NCBI GenBank assembly: GCA_016703765.1
Contig: JADJBL010000024.1
Span: 1 to 64,000, forward strand
DNA from: Saprospirales bacterium
GTDB lineage: Bacteria > Bacteroidota > Bacteroidia > Chitinophagales > Saprospiraceae
Reading direction: 5' to 3'
Length of the DNA stretch: 64,000 bases
Made by a program: the position numbers and the translations under genes. The notes under the pieces were generated by a model. It was given only the letters and a program-made list of their open reading frames with translations. It did no database searches and was not told the origin of the DNA. The first letter of the stretch is position 1; each line of letters starts with the position of its first letter. This document shows positions 9,201 through 17,831 of the stretch, in pieces.

Positions 9201-9757
9201 CCTGATCGAAGACCTCCTGGCATACTCCCGGGCCAGCAACGTCGAACTCGTGTTTGAAAAAGCAGACCTTAAAGACGTCATCGAAGAGGTACAAACCGAA
9301 CTGAAAGAAGCGCTTCTGGACAAACAGGCAATCGTAATAGTTGCCGATACCTGTGAAGTCAACATCATCCCCTTCCAGTTTCGGCAACTCCTGCACAACC
9401 TGATCAGCAACGCGCTCAAGTTTTCAAAACCAGGGGTTCCCCCGCAAATACTGATTAACCAGCAGCGTCAAACAGGGCGATACATTACAGGACGAAACCC
9501 CTTCCCTGCCGGCAGGTGTTTTCTCCTCCAATAAGTATTGCCATATCTCCGTTTCCGACAACGGAATCGGCTTCAAACCCGAGTTTAAAGATCGTATCTT
9601 TGAAATATTTCAGCGACTTCACGAAAAAAGCGAATTCGATGGCACCGGCATTGGGCTCGCCATCGTAAAAAAGATTGTCGAGAACCATCAAGGGATTATT
9701 ACTGCAACAAGCGAACCGAATAAAGGAGCGAGGTTCGACATTTACATTCCCTCTTAA
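6265..9757 (+). CDS. CheB-CheR-PAS hybrid sensor histidine kinase, one frameshift
   Basis: About 1163 residues after joining. CheB methylesterase is at about 20-210 (GASAGG with Ser, VQHLSPDH with His, GSAHDGA with Asp). CheR methyltransferase is at about 225-490 (NVTSFFRD, then WVPACSTGEEPYSIA for SAM binding, ATDLSAKAI). A long glutamate/asparagine-rich coiled coil (about 655-760) leads to a PAS-like domain (about 765-890) and HisKA with the phospho-acceptor His935 in YISSHDLQEPLRKI. The HATPase follows, with NLISNALKFSKP, DNGIGF and GTGIGLAIVKK. The reported frame stops at 9534, before DNGIGF; an extra C near 9459-9460 explains this, and the correct frame runs to the TAA at 9755-9757. No membrane segment is visible, so a cytoplasmic sensor is likely. 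Receiver genes flank it on both sides. Confidence 0.9.
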
Positions 9758-9768
9758 AACTATTATTT

Positions 9769-10215
9769 ATGAAAAACGCTCCGCTCCACATCCTCCTGGC
9801 CGACGACGACGAAGGCGACCGCTTCCTCTTCCTGGAGGCTTTTGAGGAACTGAAAACGAAAACCATTGTCCGCACCTTGAACGACGGCGTACAATTAATG
9901 GATTACCTGGTTAAGGAAGGCACGCTATTGCCCTACCTCCTCTTTCTCGATCTCAATATGCCTCGAAAGAACGGCTTGGAATGTCTGAAAGAAATAAGAA
10001 GCAACGATAAATTAAAGGATATTTCGATCGCCATATACTCCACTTCGGCATCCGAAAAGGATATAGAGGAAACCTTCCTCAACGGCGCCAATGTCTATAT
10101 CAAAAAACCCAGCGATTTTAACCACCTCAAAGAAGTATTGGAAAGAGCCGTCCTGGCTGCGAATCAATCCCAGGAACCGCCCTTCAGCATAGCCAATTTT
10201 TTGCTCCGGGTTTGA
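9769..10215 (+). CDS. Stand-alone response regulator receiver protein
   Basis: 148 residues, one receiver domain: HILLADDDEGDRF, the phospho-acceptor Asp in FLDLNMPRKNG, IYSTSA and the conserved Lys in YIKKPSDF. It starts 11 bases after the kinase stop and is about as similar to the receiver at 5779 as a paralogue would be, suggesting duplication around the kinase. There is no DNA-binding or enzymatic output domain, so it probably acts by protein contact or as a phosphate sink. Confidence 0.92.
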   Translation: MKNAPLHILLADDDEGDRFLFLEAFEELKTKTIVRTLNDGVQLMDYLVKEGTLLPYLLFLDLNMPRKNGLECLKEIRSNDKLKDISIAIYSTSASEKDIEETFLNGANVYIKKPSDFNHLKEVLERAVLAANQSQEPPFSIANFLLRV

Positions 10216-10242
10216 AAATATTAACCTGTTCTTTGGATACCC

Positions 10243-11303
10243 ATGAACCTCATCGAATCTGCACTCTCTCTTTCACTTCCGCCCGATTACAAACAATTCG
10301 TCGCCACACACGGCGAACACGGTTTCGAATACTTCTTCCGCGTCGACCTCTGGCGTTTTTTGAGCCCGGAAAAAGCCACCGAACGGACTCGCGCACTCCG
10401 GGAATCAAAAGCCATCGGGGAGCACGACTTTGCCTTTGCCTCCAATCAGGAGGGGCAGTCCCTTTTTTACAAACACGAAAACGGCGCCTTGTCCCCAAAG
10501 ATCTACCACCTCGACGAGGAAAACGACTGGATGTTCTACGCCTGCTCTATTGCCGAATTCGAGAACTTTGAAAAATTGGAGCAACTGACCAACGCCATTT
10601 CGCCCCGCAAATTTGCAGACCAGGACCTGTCCGGAATCATGGACTACCCCGGCAGCCTGTACTACTATGCCATGGCGCTACTGGTCTCCAGTTACAACGA
10701 CCAAGCAAATGCCGAACAAAAGGCCGCGAAAGCCCTCGAACTGTTCTTCCTTGCCGCAGAACAGGAACACCCGGGCGCCGCAAACCAGATAGCCAGCCAC
10801 TATTACTTCGCGGAAGAACCGGATGTAGACAAGGTGATCGAATGGCGCGAAAAGGCCATCGCCTGGGGGAGCGTGGAAGACATCTACGAACTGGCCGATT
10901 TACTCGTGGACGAAAGGCCGGAGGAGATAGACCAGGCCATCGCATTGCTGGAGGGCTTGCTCGATACTTACTGGTACAAAAGCCGCACCTCCCTGAAACT
11001 GTCGCGCATCTACATGAAAGGCGAGGGCGGCAGGCTCGATTACGAAAAGGGGATTAAATACGCCGAAATGTGCGCCTCGCTGGATAATTACAACGGTTTA
11101 TCCGACCTGGCTTTCTTCTATTTCAAGGGCATGGGCGTGGAAAAAAACCTAGCCAAGGCCCTCGAATCGGGGCTGGGCTGGCAAAAGAGGGCTTGGCGGA
11201 TTTCGAGGATAATATCCGCAGGGAGAAGGAGTCGGGAAGGATTAGAACGGGAAATTATTTAGGACCGCGTCGACAGAAGGAAAGACTGGAAATTGAATAC
11301 TGA
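10243..11303 (+). CDS. SMI1/KNR4 (SUKH) domain protein with Sel1-like repeats
   Basis: The N-terminal 120 residues look like a SUKH domain: the start IESALSLSLPPDYKQF, then a compact alpha/beta region with FAFASNQEGQSLFYK, where SUKH proteins have a D/N-x-x-G turn. Residues 130-340 are helical pairs of the Sel1 type (GDLSG-like turns, YYFAEEPDVDKVIEWREKA, YFKGMGVEKNLAKALE). SUKH domains are often immunity or adaptor modules and Sel1 repeats bind other proteins. The annotated frame ends at 11262 with an unlikely arginine-rich tail. One missing G near 11168-11172 would instead give GLAKEGLADFEDNIRRE and end at 11301-11303, which fits the repeat better. I give the longer reading. Confidence 0.7.
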
Positions 11304-11331
11304 AAAATGATTAGGAAAACTTTGCCAATAT

Positions 11332-12591
11332 TCAAAAATCCGTGAAATCATCCAATCCGATTAATCTGTGGTCCCCCTCCACCTCCTTCGGCACAGCCAG
11401 CCCCAAAATCTTGCAGATAAGCGGATAGATGTGGATGTTTTCAAAAGAAGGCATTACCGTACCGGCTTTGAACGAGGGCCCCCAGGCGTAAAAAATGCCG
11501 TGCATGTCCTTGTACGACGGATGAAATCCGTGTTCGCCGAAAACCTCCCCGCTCCTCATCCGGGCCAAAGCCCTGGAGTAAGTGAAATAGTGCGGAAAAT
11601 CGGGGGCCACAAGGATATCCCCCACCCTCGGATCGAGCTTCGGGCCCAGGTAGTGCGGAAATTCAGACGCCTTCCAAACCGTATAATACTCCGACTGCGG
11701 CAAACTCCGAAGCCGTCGGCAAACAGTATCCGCATCCGCCCCTTCTTTCAGATACAAATGCAGCAAGGCCCCCTGGCTGACGAGCAGGTACTCGTCCGTC
11801 GACTCGAGGGGCTCGATCGGAAGCAACTGGTCTGACTTCACCTCTGCCATCCCGTGGTCCGACACGAGGATGATGTGGACGGGAAGGCCCAGGGCCCGCA
11901 CTCCTTCAAATAGCCTGCCGAAGTCTTCATCCAGCCGAAGCACGGCCTTCCCGATCTCCTCGTCGTTGTTCGGGCCGTAGCGATGGCCCGCGTCGTCCAT
12001 ATCCGAGAAATAGCCGGTGATCAGGTGAGGTCGGTTTTTCTCCGGAAGGCGCAGCCATTCCAGCATCTGATCCACCCGCTGCGAATTCGGTACCGAGTGG
12101 TCGTAGTTGAAATAGTAGGTAGGTCTTACCCCCTGTATGTCCGCCTCCGAGCCCACGAAAAAATAGCTGGCCGAGATCATGCCCTGTTTTTCGGCGTTGA
12201 CCCAAATCGGCGTGCCTCCGTACCAACTTCCGTCCTGCACGATCTCCCTTTTGGAAATCGCGTAGGTCTGCCCTTTTTCCGCATCGTAAAAAGAGTTGCC
12301 CACCAGCCGGTGCTGGTTGGGCCGCATGCCCGTGGCGATGGAGTAATGGTTGGGAAAGGTTTTCGAGGGGAAGCAGGGGATCAGCGATTCGGCCCGCAGG
12401 CCGCCCTCGATCAGCGCGCCGAGATGGGGCGGCTTGAACCGCTCCACATAGTCGTGGCGAAAACCGTCGAAGGAGATCAGGATCACGTAGGGCTTGTCGC
12501 GCTGCGCCGGGGCATTGCTCCGCAGTTGCCTGGAAGGGTTGCAGCTCGCCGCTGTCAAAATCAGTAAAAAAACAAACCACATGCGCAGCAT
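11332..12591 (-). CDS. Type I phosphodiesterase / nucleotide pyrophosphatase, lipoprotein
   Basis: 419 residues of the alkaline-phosphatase-superfamily ENPP type. The metal-site and nucleophile motifs are all present: ISFDGFRHDY (Asp), SKTFPNHYSIATG (Thr nucleophile), DMDDAGHRYGP (Asp and His), LVSDHGMAEV (Asp-His) and GEHGFHPS (His). The N-terminus is a lipoprotein signal peptide with ILTAASC, so the enzyme should be anchored in the envelope. Family members cleave nucleotide pyrophosphates or phosphodiesters; the substrate cannot be told. It diverges from the GNAT-like gene at 12669. The ATG at residue 4 is an alternative start. Confidence 0.9.
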   Translation of the reverse strand: MLRMWFVFLLILTAASCNPSRQLRSNAPAQRDKPYVILISFDGFRHDYVERFKPPHLGALIEGGLRAESLIPCFPSKTFPNHYSIATGMRPNQHRLVGNSFYDAEKGQTYAISKREIVQDGSWYGGTPIWVNAEKQGMISASYFFVGSEADIQGVRPTYYFNYDHSVPNSQRVDQMLEWLRLPEKNRPHLITGYFSDMDDAGHRYGPNNDEEIGKAVLRLDEDFGRLFEGVRALGLPVHIILVSDHGMAEVKSDQLLPIEPLESTDEYLLVSQGALLHLYLKEGADADTVCRRLRSLPQSEYYTVWKASEFPHYLGPKLDPRVGDILVAPDFPHYFTYSRALARMRSGEVFGEHGFHPSYKDMHGIFYAWGPSFKAGTVMPSFENIHIYPLICKILGLAVPKEVEGDHRLIGLDDFTDF

Positions 12592-12640
12592 AGCCCGGGT
12601 ATTTTGATCGGGTGCAAAATAACAACTCTTAATAGTTTTC

Positions 12641-12648
12641 TATCTTTG
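12641..12648 (+). promoter_or_regulatory. Bacteroidota -7 promoter box (TATCTTTG)
   Basis: TATCTTTG fits TAnnTTTG and lies 20 bases before the ATG at 12669. No clear TTG element is visible at the expected upstream distance. Confidence 0.6.
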
Positions 12649-12668
12649 GGCGCTCAGAATCTCCATGT

Positions 12669-13796
12669 ATGATCCAGGTCAGAGAAATTGCCGGACTTAG
12701 CGGAATCGGACCCTTCGTCGATCTCCCCTACCGTTTGTATCGAAAGGAAAAATATTGGGTGCCCCCTATTCGCCGGATGGAAATGGCCCAGTTCGATCCC
12801 GCCTCCAACCCCGCGCTGGAGCACGCCGAATACAAGCTCTGGGTGGTTGAAAAAGACGGCCGCATCGCCGGGCGCATCGGCTGTTTCATCAACGACATGG
12901 AAACCCAGATGCGCGGGCAGAAGCAGGCCCGCTTCAACTGGCTGGAATTTGAAGACGATCCGGAGATTAGCAGCTTGTTGTTGAATCAGGCCCTCGAATG
13001 GGCCAAAAGCAAAGGCGCCGCCTTGCTAAAAGGGCCGCTTGGGTTCACCAATTTCGAAGGAGCAGGCATGACGGTGGAGGGATACGAGGAGCTCGGCACC
13101 ATGGGCGCCGCCTTCCATTTCCCCTATTACCGCCAACACCTGGAGAACGCAGGCTTCGGCAAATTGGTCGATTACGTGGAATACGTGGTGGAAACCGTGC
13201 CCGATGGAATCCCTCCCAAACTGGAGCGGCTCCGGCCCATCATCGAACAAAAATTCGGCATCCGAAAAATAGAGATCGGCAGCAAAGCAGAGCTCGAAAA
13301 ACGGGCCAGGGACCTTTTCCATCTGGTGATGGACACCTACAGCGGGCTCCCCTCCTTCGTGCCCCTTTCCGAAAAACAGGTCGATCACTACGTCGCCCAA
13401 AACCTCCCCTTCCTGCTGACGGATTATCTCCCCCTGCTGGAAGACCAACACGGCAATATCGTAGGCTACGGCGTGATGATCCCCTCTTTCTCCAGGGCTC
13501 TGCAGCGGGCAAACGGAAAACTCTACCCCTTCGGCTTCCTGCACCTGCTCTGGACCCGCAGATACCACCAAACCGTGGACCTCATCCTCATCGGCGTCGT
13601 CGAAGAATGGAGAAACAAGGGCCTCAACGCGATCATTTTCGGCAATACGATCCCGGTCTTCAACCGGCGGGGGGTCAACAGGGTATTCATCAACCCGATT
13701 CTGGAAGATAACCAGGCCTCTCTATCCCTGTTCAAGGATTACGACCCGAGGATATTCAGGAGGAGGAGGGTGTTTGTCAAACCACTACCTCATTAA
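12669..13796 (+). CDS. GNAT-like acyltransferase family protein
   Basis: 375 residues of a family widespread in Bacteroidota and usually annotated only as an N-acetyltransferase-like hypothetical protein. Visible features are FVDLPYRLYRKEKYWVPP near the start, a central GPLGFTNFEGAGM loop, and a C-terminal GNAT-like core with LILIGVVEEWRNKGLNAIIF, where the R/Q-x-x-G-x acetyl-CoA loop appears as WRNKGLN. The substrate is unknown. The gene ends inside the convergent gene on the other strand (12-base overlap with 13785-14867). Confidence 0.75.
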   Translation: MIQVREIAGLSGIGPFVDLPYRLYRKEKYWVPPIRRMEMAQFDPASNPALEHAEYKLWVVEKDGRIAGRIGCFINDMETQMRGQKQARFNWLEFEDDPEISSLLLNQALEWAKSKGAALLKGPLGFTNFEGAGMTVEGYEELGTMGAAFHFPYYRQHLENAGFGKLVDYVEYVVETVPDGIPPKLERLRPIIEQKFGIRKIEIGSKAELEKRARDLFHLVMDTYSGLPSFVPLSEKQVDHYVAQNLPFLLTDYLPLLEDQHGNIVGYGVMIPSFSRALQRANGKLYPFGFLHLLWTRRYHQTVDLILIGVVEEWRNKGLNAIIFGNTIPVFNRRGVNRVFINPILEDNQASLSLFKDYDPRIFRRRRVFVKPLPH

Positions 13797-14867
13797 CACC
13801 AAACTCCCCGACAGCGCAAACCCGTCCATATCCGCAATCCAAAGGTACATGTCCGCGGGAGCCGATCTTCCGTTGAAAGTCCCGTCCCAGGTATCTTCCA
13901 CGGTTTCGGTTTCAAAAACCATGCCGCCGAAACGGTTGAACACCTTTAGATTGAATCGCTCGATTTTCTTCTCGGGAAATATTCGGAAAAAGTCGTTCTG
14001 CCCGTCGAAATTGGGAGTGAAAATATTGGGGGCATAGAAAAAGGAAGGACAGAAAGTGAGCACCTGCACCGAATCCCGTCCCACGCAGCCTTCGACATCG
14101 ATGACCTCCAGCGTGAGAATCCCGGCCTCTTCGGTTTCTGCGCTGATGCGGTTGGAACCATTGCTCCACAAGTACTCCGAAAAGATGTCGGAGGCCTCCA
14201 GAATGATGGGGTCGTTGCAAAAGAGGGTATCGCCCACGATGGAAACCTCGGCGGAAAAAGCCTCGAAGGAAAGGTCGTCGGCATACGAAAATTCGGAATA
14301 GGCGCCGAGGCCGATCGTGCCTGGCATCGCAATGCCCGGATCTGTTACGGAAATCCGCTCCGTCCCGTCGATCAGGATTATGATTTCGTTGTCGCAACGG
14401 CGTTCTATCGTCAACTCGTGCCAGTCGCCAAGGCCGAAGCCCGGATTGACGGAGGCCAGGGTCTCATCGTTGTCGCCGAATGACCTGGACAAGCGCAGCT
14501 CGGGAGCATTGGTCCCCGTGGCCTTGCAAGTGACCTGGTAATAATCCTCGGGACCGAGGTACTGAAAGAAAAAGTTGAACTCTGCCTCAGGCCCATCGCA
14601 ATAAAAATAAACCTGGTACCTTCCATGGGTTCCCGCAAAGGTTTTGTGGGTCATCATCGAGTTAGGTTCGGGACCCAGGGGGTTGCCTCCCAACTGTAAG
14701 GAGTTGCTGCCCCCTAACACCGGGTTTCCGGCCAGGGCGGCATTACCCACCAGCACGGTCCAGTTGTCCAGGTTGCCGGATTCAAAGGTTTCAATGGTTT
14801 GGCTTTGAGCCAGGGAGGTGAAAAGGCAGAAAATTGCCAGGGAGATCTGTAACGGTTTCGTTTTCAT
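13785..14867 (-). CDS. Secreted protein with LamG-like domain and gliding-motility C-terminal (T9SS) domain
   Basis: 360 residues. There is an N-terminal signal peptide (ISLAIFCLFTSLAQS), then a beta-rich concanavalin-A/LamG-like domain at about 25-205 (TIETFESGNLDNW, FEAFSAE), a short linker with an Ig/PKD-like strand pattern and two cysteines, and a C-terminal CHU_C-type domain (FFYAPNIFTPNFDGQND, LKVFNRFGGMVFE, WDGTFNG, MYLWIADM). That last domain marks type B cargo of the type 9 secretion system, whose translocon gene sprA is in this same window. The protein is therefore expected on the cell surface or outside. The ligand is unknown. Confidence 0.88.
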   Translation of the reverse strand: MKTKPLQISLAIFCLFTSLAQSQTIETFESGNLDNWTVLVGNAALAGNPVLGGSNSLQLGGNPLGPEPNSMMTHKTFAGTHGRYQVYFYCDGPEAEFNFFFQYLGPEDYYQVTCKATGTNAPELRLSRSFGDNDETLASVNPGFGLGDWHELTIERRCDNEIIILIDGTERISVTDPGIAMPGTIGLGAYSEFSYADDLSFEAFSAEVSIVGDTLFCNDPIILEASDIFSEYLWSNGSNRISAETEEAGILTLEVIDVEGCVGRDSVQVLTFCPSFFYAPNIFTPNFDGQNDFFRIFPEKKIERFNLKVFNRFGGMVFETETVEDTWDGTFNGRSAPADMYLWIADMDGFALSGSLVLMR

Positions 14868-14890
14868 GGGATAATAATTTGTTAGCGCCG

Positions 14891-14898
14891 CAAATGTA
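14891..14898 (-). promoter_or_regulatory. Bacteroidota -7 promoter box (TACATTTG on the minus strand)
   Basis: CAAATGTA on the plus strand reads TACATTTG on the coding strand, a match to TAnnTTTG located 24 bases upstream of the ATG of the T9SS cargo gene. Confidence 0.6.
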
Positions 14899-14970
14899 TA
14901 AAATCCTTCCCAAGCTTCCCAGCGTCTTTTTCTGAATGGTCGCTTTTGGGCAGTTCCTGGTTGTTAAGGT

Positions 14971-16152
14971 TTAGAATTGGGCGTTTGTTTTGAATTTTCG
15001 CAGCAACTTTTTCCAAATTTCCTTCATGAAGGCTTTCAGGAAGGGAAATAAGGGCAGAGAGCCCATGAGCTGCAATTCTTCGGACAGGCGGGTTTCTTCG
15101 TGGAGAAATTTTAACACCCGCACGGCCGGGTTTTTCCGAAAAAGACTTTCAAAAAGCCCGGCCCCCGAAGGCTTTCCATCCTCCAGCACGCGGAGCATCA
15201 CGCTATCGAGCATGGAAAACCTGGCCGCAGCGATCCGCGGTAAGGGAAAGGGCTTTCCCGTATCCTCCATCTGCCGCACCATCGCATCGATGTTTTTCTG
15301 AAGCCGCCAAAAGGTGAAACCCGAGGAAGCCTTGGTATGCCCTCCCGCCGTGCCGATGAATACCACCCTGCCCTCCGCGCGGGGAAAGGGATAATCCGTC
15401 ATCGGGATCGCGCCGATCTCCTCATGCGTCACTTCGTACGGAGATTCCGTCACAAAGCGGGGAATCAAGTCCTTCAGCATCCGGTCGTACTCCTCTCCAC
15501 TGAATAATTTATTGGAAAAAAAAGTGAGCTCCACCAGGGCGCTATGCTCATCGAAAGGCAGGGCGTAGAGAAAGGATAGCCCATCGTCTTGCGGCACCCT
15601 GAAATCCATAAAGGTGGCCGATCCCGGGTCGAAAACCGGCGCCTCGGTCCGGATCACCCAGCCCTTGAAATGCTGGTCGAGGTAGTGATACTGCTCCTTG
15701 TCCACCGTCTTGCGCAACAGGCTGCTAAATCCCCAGCGTCCTGCGATCGTCTGCCCGTCTTCCAGCTCTACCACCACCTGTTCCGGGCCGCTCTCCCAGC
15801 TTTTTACCCTGCCGTAAAAGCGCTCTACCTTCAGTTCCTTTTCCATGAACCGGTAAAAATCCTCCCCCCTGATCATTTTATAGGAGTACGGGGCGATGTC
15901 GAGCGTGGACGAAAAGCGCGGACCGTGAAACCGAAGCCGGTCCCAGCGGTGAAAAACCAGGTGATCGAAAGGGCCGGGCTCCCGCTCCCAGTAACACCAG
16001 GTGCGGTCGTTGCTGATTTTTGGCGATAGGTCTATCAGGGCGATCCTGCTATCGCGCAGGGGTCCCTGCCGGAGGCGCCAGGCCAGACTCTGCCCGGCAA
16101 GCCCTCCTCCGATAATGATAAAGTCGAACGTCGATTCTGCCATAACCCGCAT
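14971..16152 (-). CDS. crtY: Lycopene beta-cyclase (CrtY type)
   Basis: 393 residues of the flavoprotein lycopene cyclase family, which closes the beta-ionone rings of lycopene to make beta-carotene. The FAD dinucleotide-binding motif is at the N-terminus (DFIIIGGGLAGQSLAW), followed by NDRTWCYWE. The family's C-terminal FAD contact is in RVVFIGTAGGHTKASSGFTF. It lies 24 bases downstream of the amylase gene and may share its transcript. No other carotenoid gene (crtB, crtI, crtZ) is visible nearby: the hydroxylase at 17832 belongs to the fatty-acid type. An ATG at residue 4 (16143) is an equally good start. Confidence 0.9.
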   Translation of the reverse strand: MRVMAESTFDFIIIGGGLAGQSLAWRLRQGPLRDSRIALIDLSPKISNDRTWCYWEREPGPFDHLVFHRWDRLRFHGPRFSSTLDIAPYSYKMIRGEDFYRFMEKELKVERFYGRVKSWESGPEQVVVELEDGQTIAGRWGFSSLLRKTVDKEQYHYLDQHFKGWVIRTEAPVFDPGSATFMDFRVPQDDGLSFLYALPFDEHSALVELTFFSNKLFSGEEYDRMLKDLIPRFVTESPYEVTHEEIGAIPMTDYPFPRAEGRVVFIGTAGGHTKASSGFTFWRLQKNIDAMVRQMEDTGKPFPLPRIAAARFSMLDSVMLRVLEDGKPSGAGLFESLFRKNPAVRVLKFLHEETRLSEELQLMGSLPLFPFLKAFMKEIWKKLLRKFKTNAQF

Positions 16153-16176
16153 ACAACAGCTACCAGGGCAATTGGT

Positions 16177-17736
16177 TCAGCTTTTTTGCTCCAATACCAG
16201 GGTCGAAAAAGGCGCCATCCGGAGCACATCTCCCGTAATCCCCGACCCCTCATGGGTACTGAACAGCACAGCCCCCGCCCCCTTCCACGTCAATACGGAC
16301 CTCCTGCCGGCAAGCTGGTGCAGGACCAACAGGCGTTTTTCCCCCAACACCCGGTAATAGCCCAGCATTCCCGCCGGGAGCTTCCCCTCAAAGGGGGATA
16401 TTTCTCCCTGGCCCATGATCGGATGCGTATTTCGAAAATGGATCAGCTTGCGGTAGTGCTTCCAGAGGGAGCCCTCTTTAAACTGCTGCTCGGATAAGGG
16501 AGGGGTCTTTTCCGGCATATTATATTCGAGGCTTTGCCAGGCGGTCTGGCAGGGGTCCGTGCCCGGCAGGGCCCAGGGGAAAGGCTCGCGGATATGTTTG
16601 TCGGGTTTTTTGCCCAGCATGCCCAACTCCTCTCCATAATATATGAAAGGCGTCCCGGGAAGGGTCAACAGGATGGAAGCCGCCAGGCCGGCCTTTTCCC
16701 AGCTACCGTCGAAGCGGCTGCGCAGGCGGTCCTGGTCGTGGTTGCTGAGGAAAATGGCGTCGGTCCGCTCCGGGTTGGGCTCGGGGAAGGCCGCGAGTTG
16801 TTGCCGGTATGCCAGCAATTGCCCGGCCAGATCGAAGCTGTCTTTTTCCGCCAGGACCGTTTCGATGATCCGGTTGCTCAGGTCGAAATGGAAGCAGGCG
16901 TCCAGGCCGGAGCTGAGAAAAGGCAGCAGAACCGTGTCGCTTTGCCAGACCTCTCCCACCAGAAAGGTATTGGGCCGGGTCTCCTCCATGGCTTTGTGAA
17001 AAACATCCCACCAGGCCAGGGTCTTTTGGAGATACGCTGCCTGCGGACCTTCGTAATAGGGGTAGATCAACAAGGCGGCATCGAGACGAAACCCGTCCAC
17101 GCCAACCTCTTTGAGCCAGTAGCGGCCGATTTGGAGGATGGAATCCCGCAGGGGTGGGTGGTCGTAGTTCAGGTCGGGCATGCCTTTCCAGAAAAATCCG
17201 TAAAACGATTCCTTCGAAGAGTTGACCTTGGTCCCGTCGGCCGGCTGATCGTGCCAAAGGTGTTTAGCCTCGGTTATGCTGTCGGGCGAGGCCCACAGGT
17301 AGAAAGGCCGAAATTGGCTTTCGGGTCCGCCCAAAGCATCCTGAAACCAGGGGTGTTCGTCGTCCGTATGGTTGAGCACGAGGTCGATGACCACCTTGAT
17401 GTCCCTTTTATGCGCTTCCCTGAGGAGGGTTTTAAACTCTTCCATGGTCCCGTATTCCGGGTCGATGCCGTAAAAATCCCGGACGTCGTATTTGTGATAG
17501 GAACCGGAGGGATGGACCGGCATCAACCACAGGCCGTTAATGCCGAGATCCGACAGATAGTCGAGCTTGCCGCTTAGGCCTACCACGTCTCCGATGCCGT
17601 CTCCGTTGGAATCGCAGAACGATCTTAAAAAAACCTGATAATAAACCCGTTGGGGCTCGCTATGAGCCGTATCTTTGAGCGGTTCCCAGATGCAGGCAAC
17701 GCAGCTGAGCAAAAAAAGGGAGGCCAAGGCTTTCAT
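16177..17736 (-). CDS. GH13 alpha-amylase family glycoside hydrolase, lipoprotein
   Basis: 519 residues. A lipoprotein signal peptide (FLLSCVAC) precedes a GH13 barrel: VYYQVFLRSFCDSNGDG, the region I motif DLVLNHTDDEHPWF, region II GFRLDAAL with the catalytic Asp, region III LVGEVWQSD with the catalytic Glu, and region IV FLSNHDQDR with the transition-state Asp. GDGIGD early in the chain is the usual calcium-type loop. A C-terminal beta domain follows. The lipobox points to an envelope-anchored starch or oligosaccharide hydrolase; exact specificity cannot be read. crtY follows it closely on the same strand. Confidence 0.9.
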   Translation of the reverse strand: MKALASLFLLSCVACIWEPLKDTAHSEPQRVYYQVFLRSFCDSNGDGIGDVVGLSGKLDYLSDLGINGLWLMPVHPSGSYHKYDVRDFYGIDPEYGTMEEFKTLLREAHKRDIKVVIDLVLNHTDDEHPWFQDALGGPESQFRPFYLWASPDSITEAKHLWHDQPADGTKVNSSKESFYGFFWKGMPDLNYDHPPLRDSILQIGRYWLKEVGVDGFRLDAALLIYPYYEGPQAAYLQKTLAWWDVFHKAMEETRPNTFLVGEVWQSDTVLLPFLSSGLDACFHFDLSNRIIETVLAEKDSFDLAGQLLAYRQQLAAFPEPNPERTDAIFLSNHDQDRLRSRFDGSWEKAGLAASILLTLPGTPFIYYGEELGMLGKKPDKHIREPFPWALPGTDPCQTAWQSLEYNMPEKTPPLSEQQFKEGSLWKHYRKLIHFRNTHPIMGQGEISPFEGKLPAGMLGYYRVLGEKRLLVLHQLAGRRSVLTWKGAGAVLFSTHEGSGITGDVLRMAPFSTLVLEQKS

Positions 17737-17831
17737 GAAACATTAATTTAAAGCAAGTTGCGATAAAATTGCAAAAACCAACTTTTAGAAAAATAGGCAT
17801 TTTCCTTAGAAAAATATAATCATCCTCAGCC

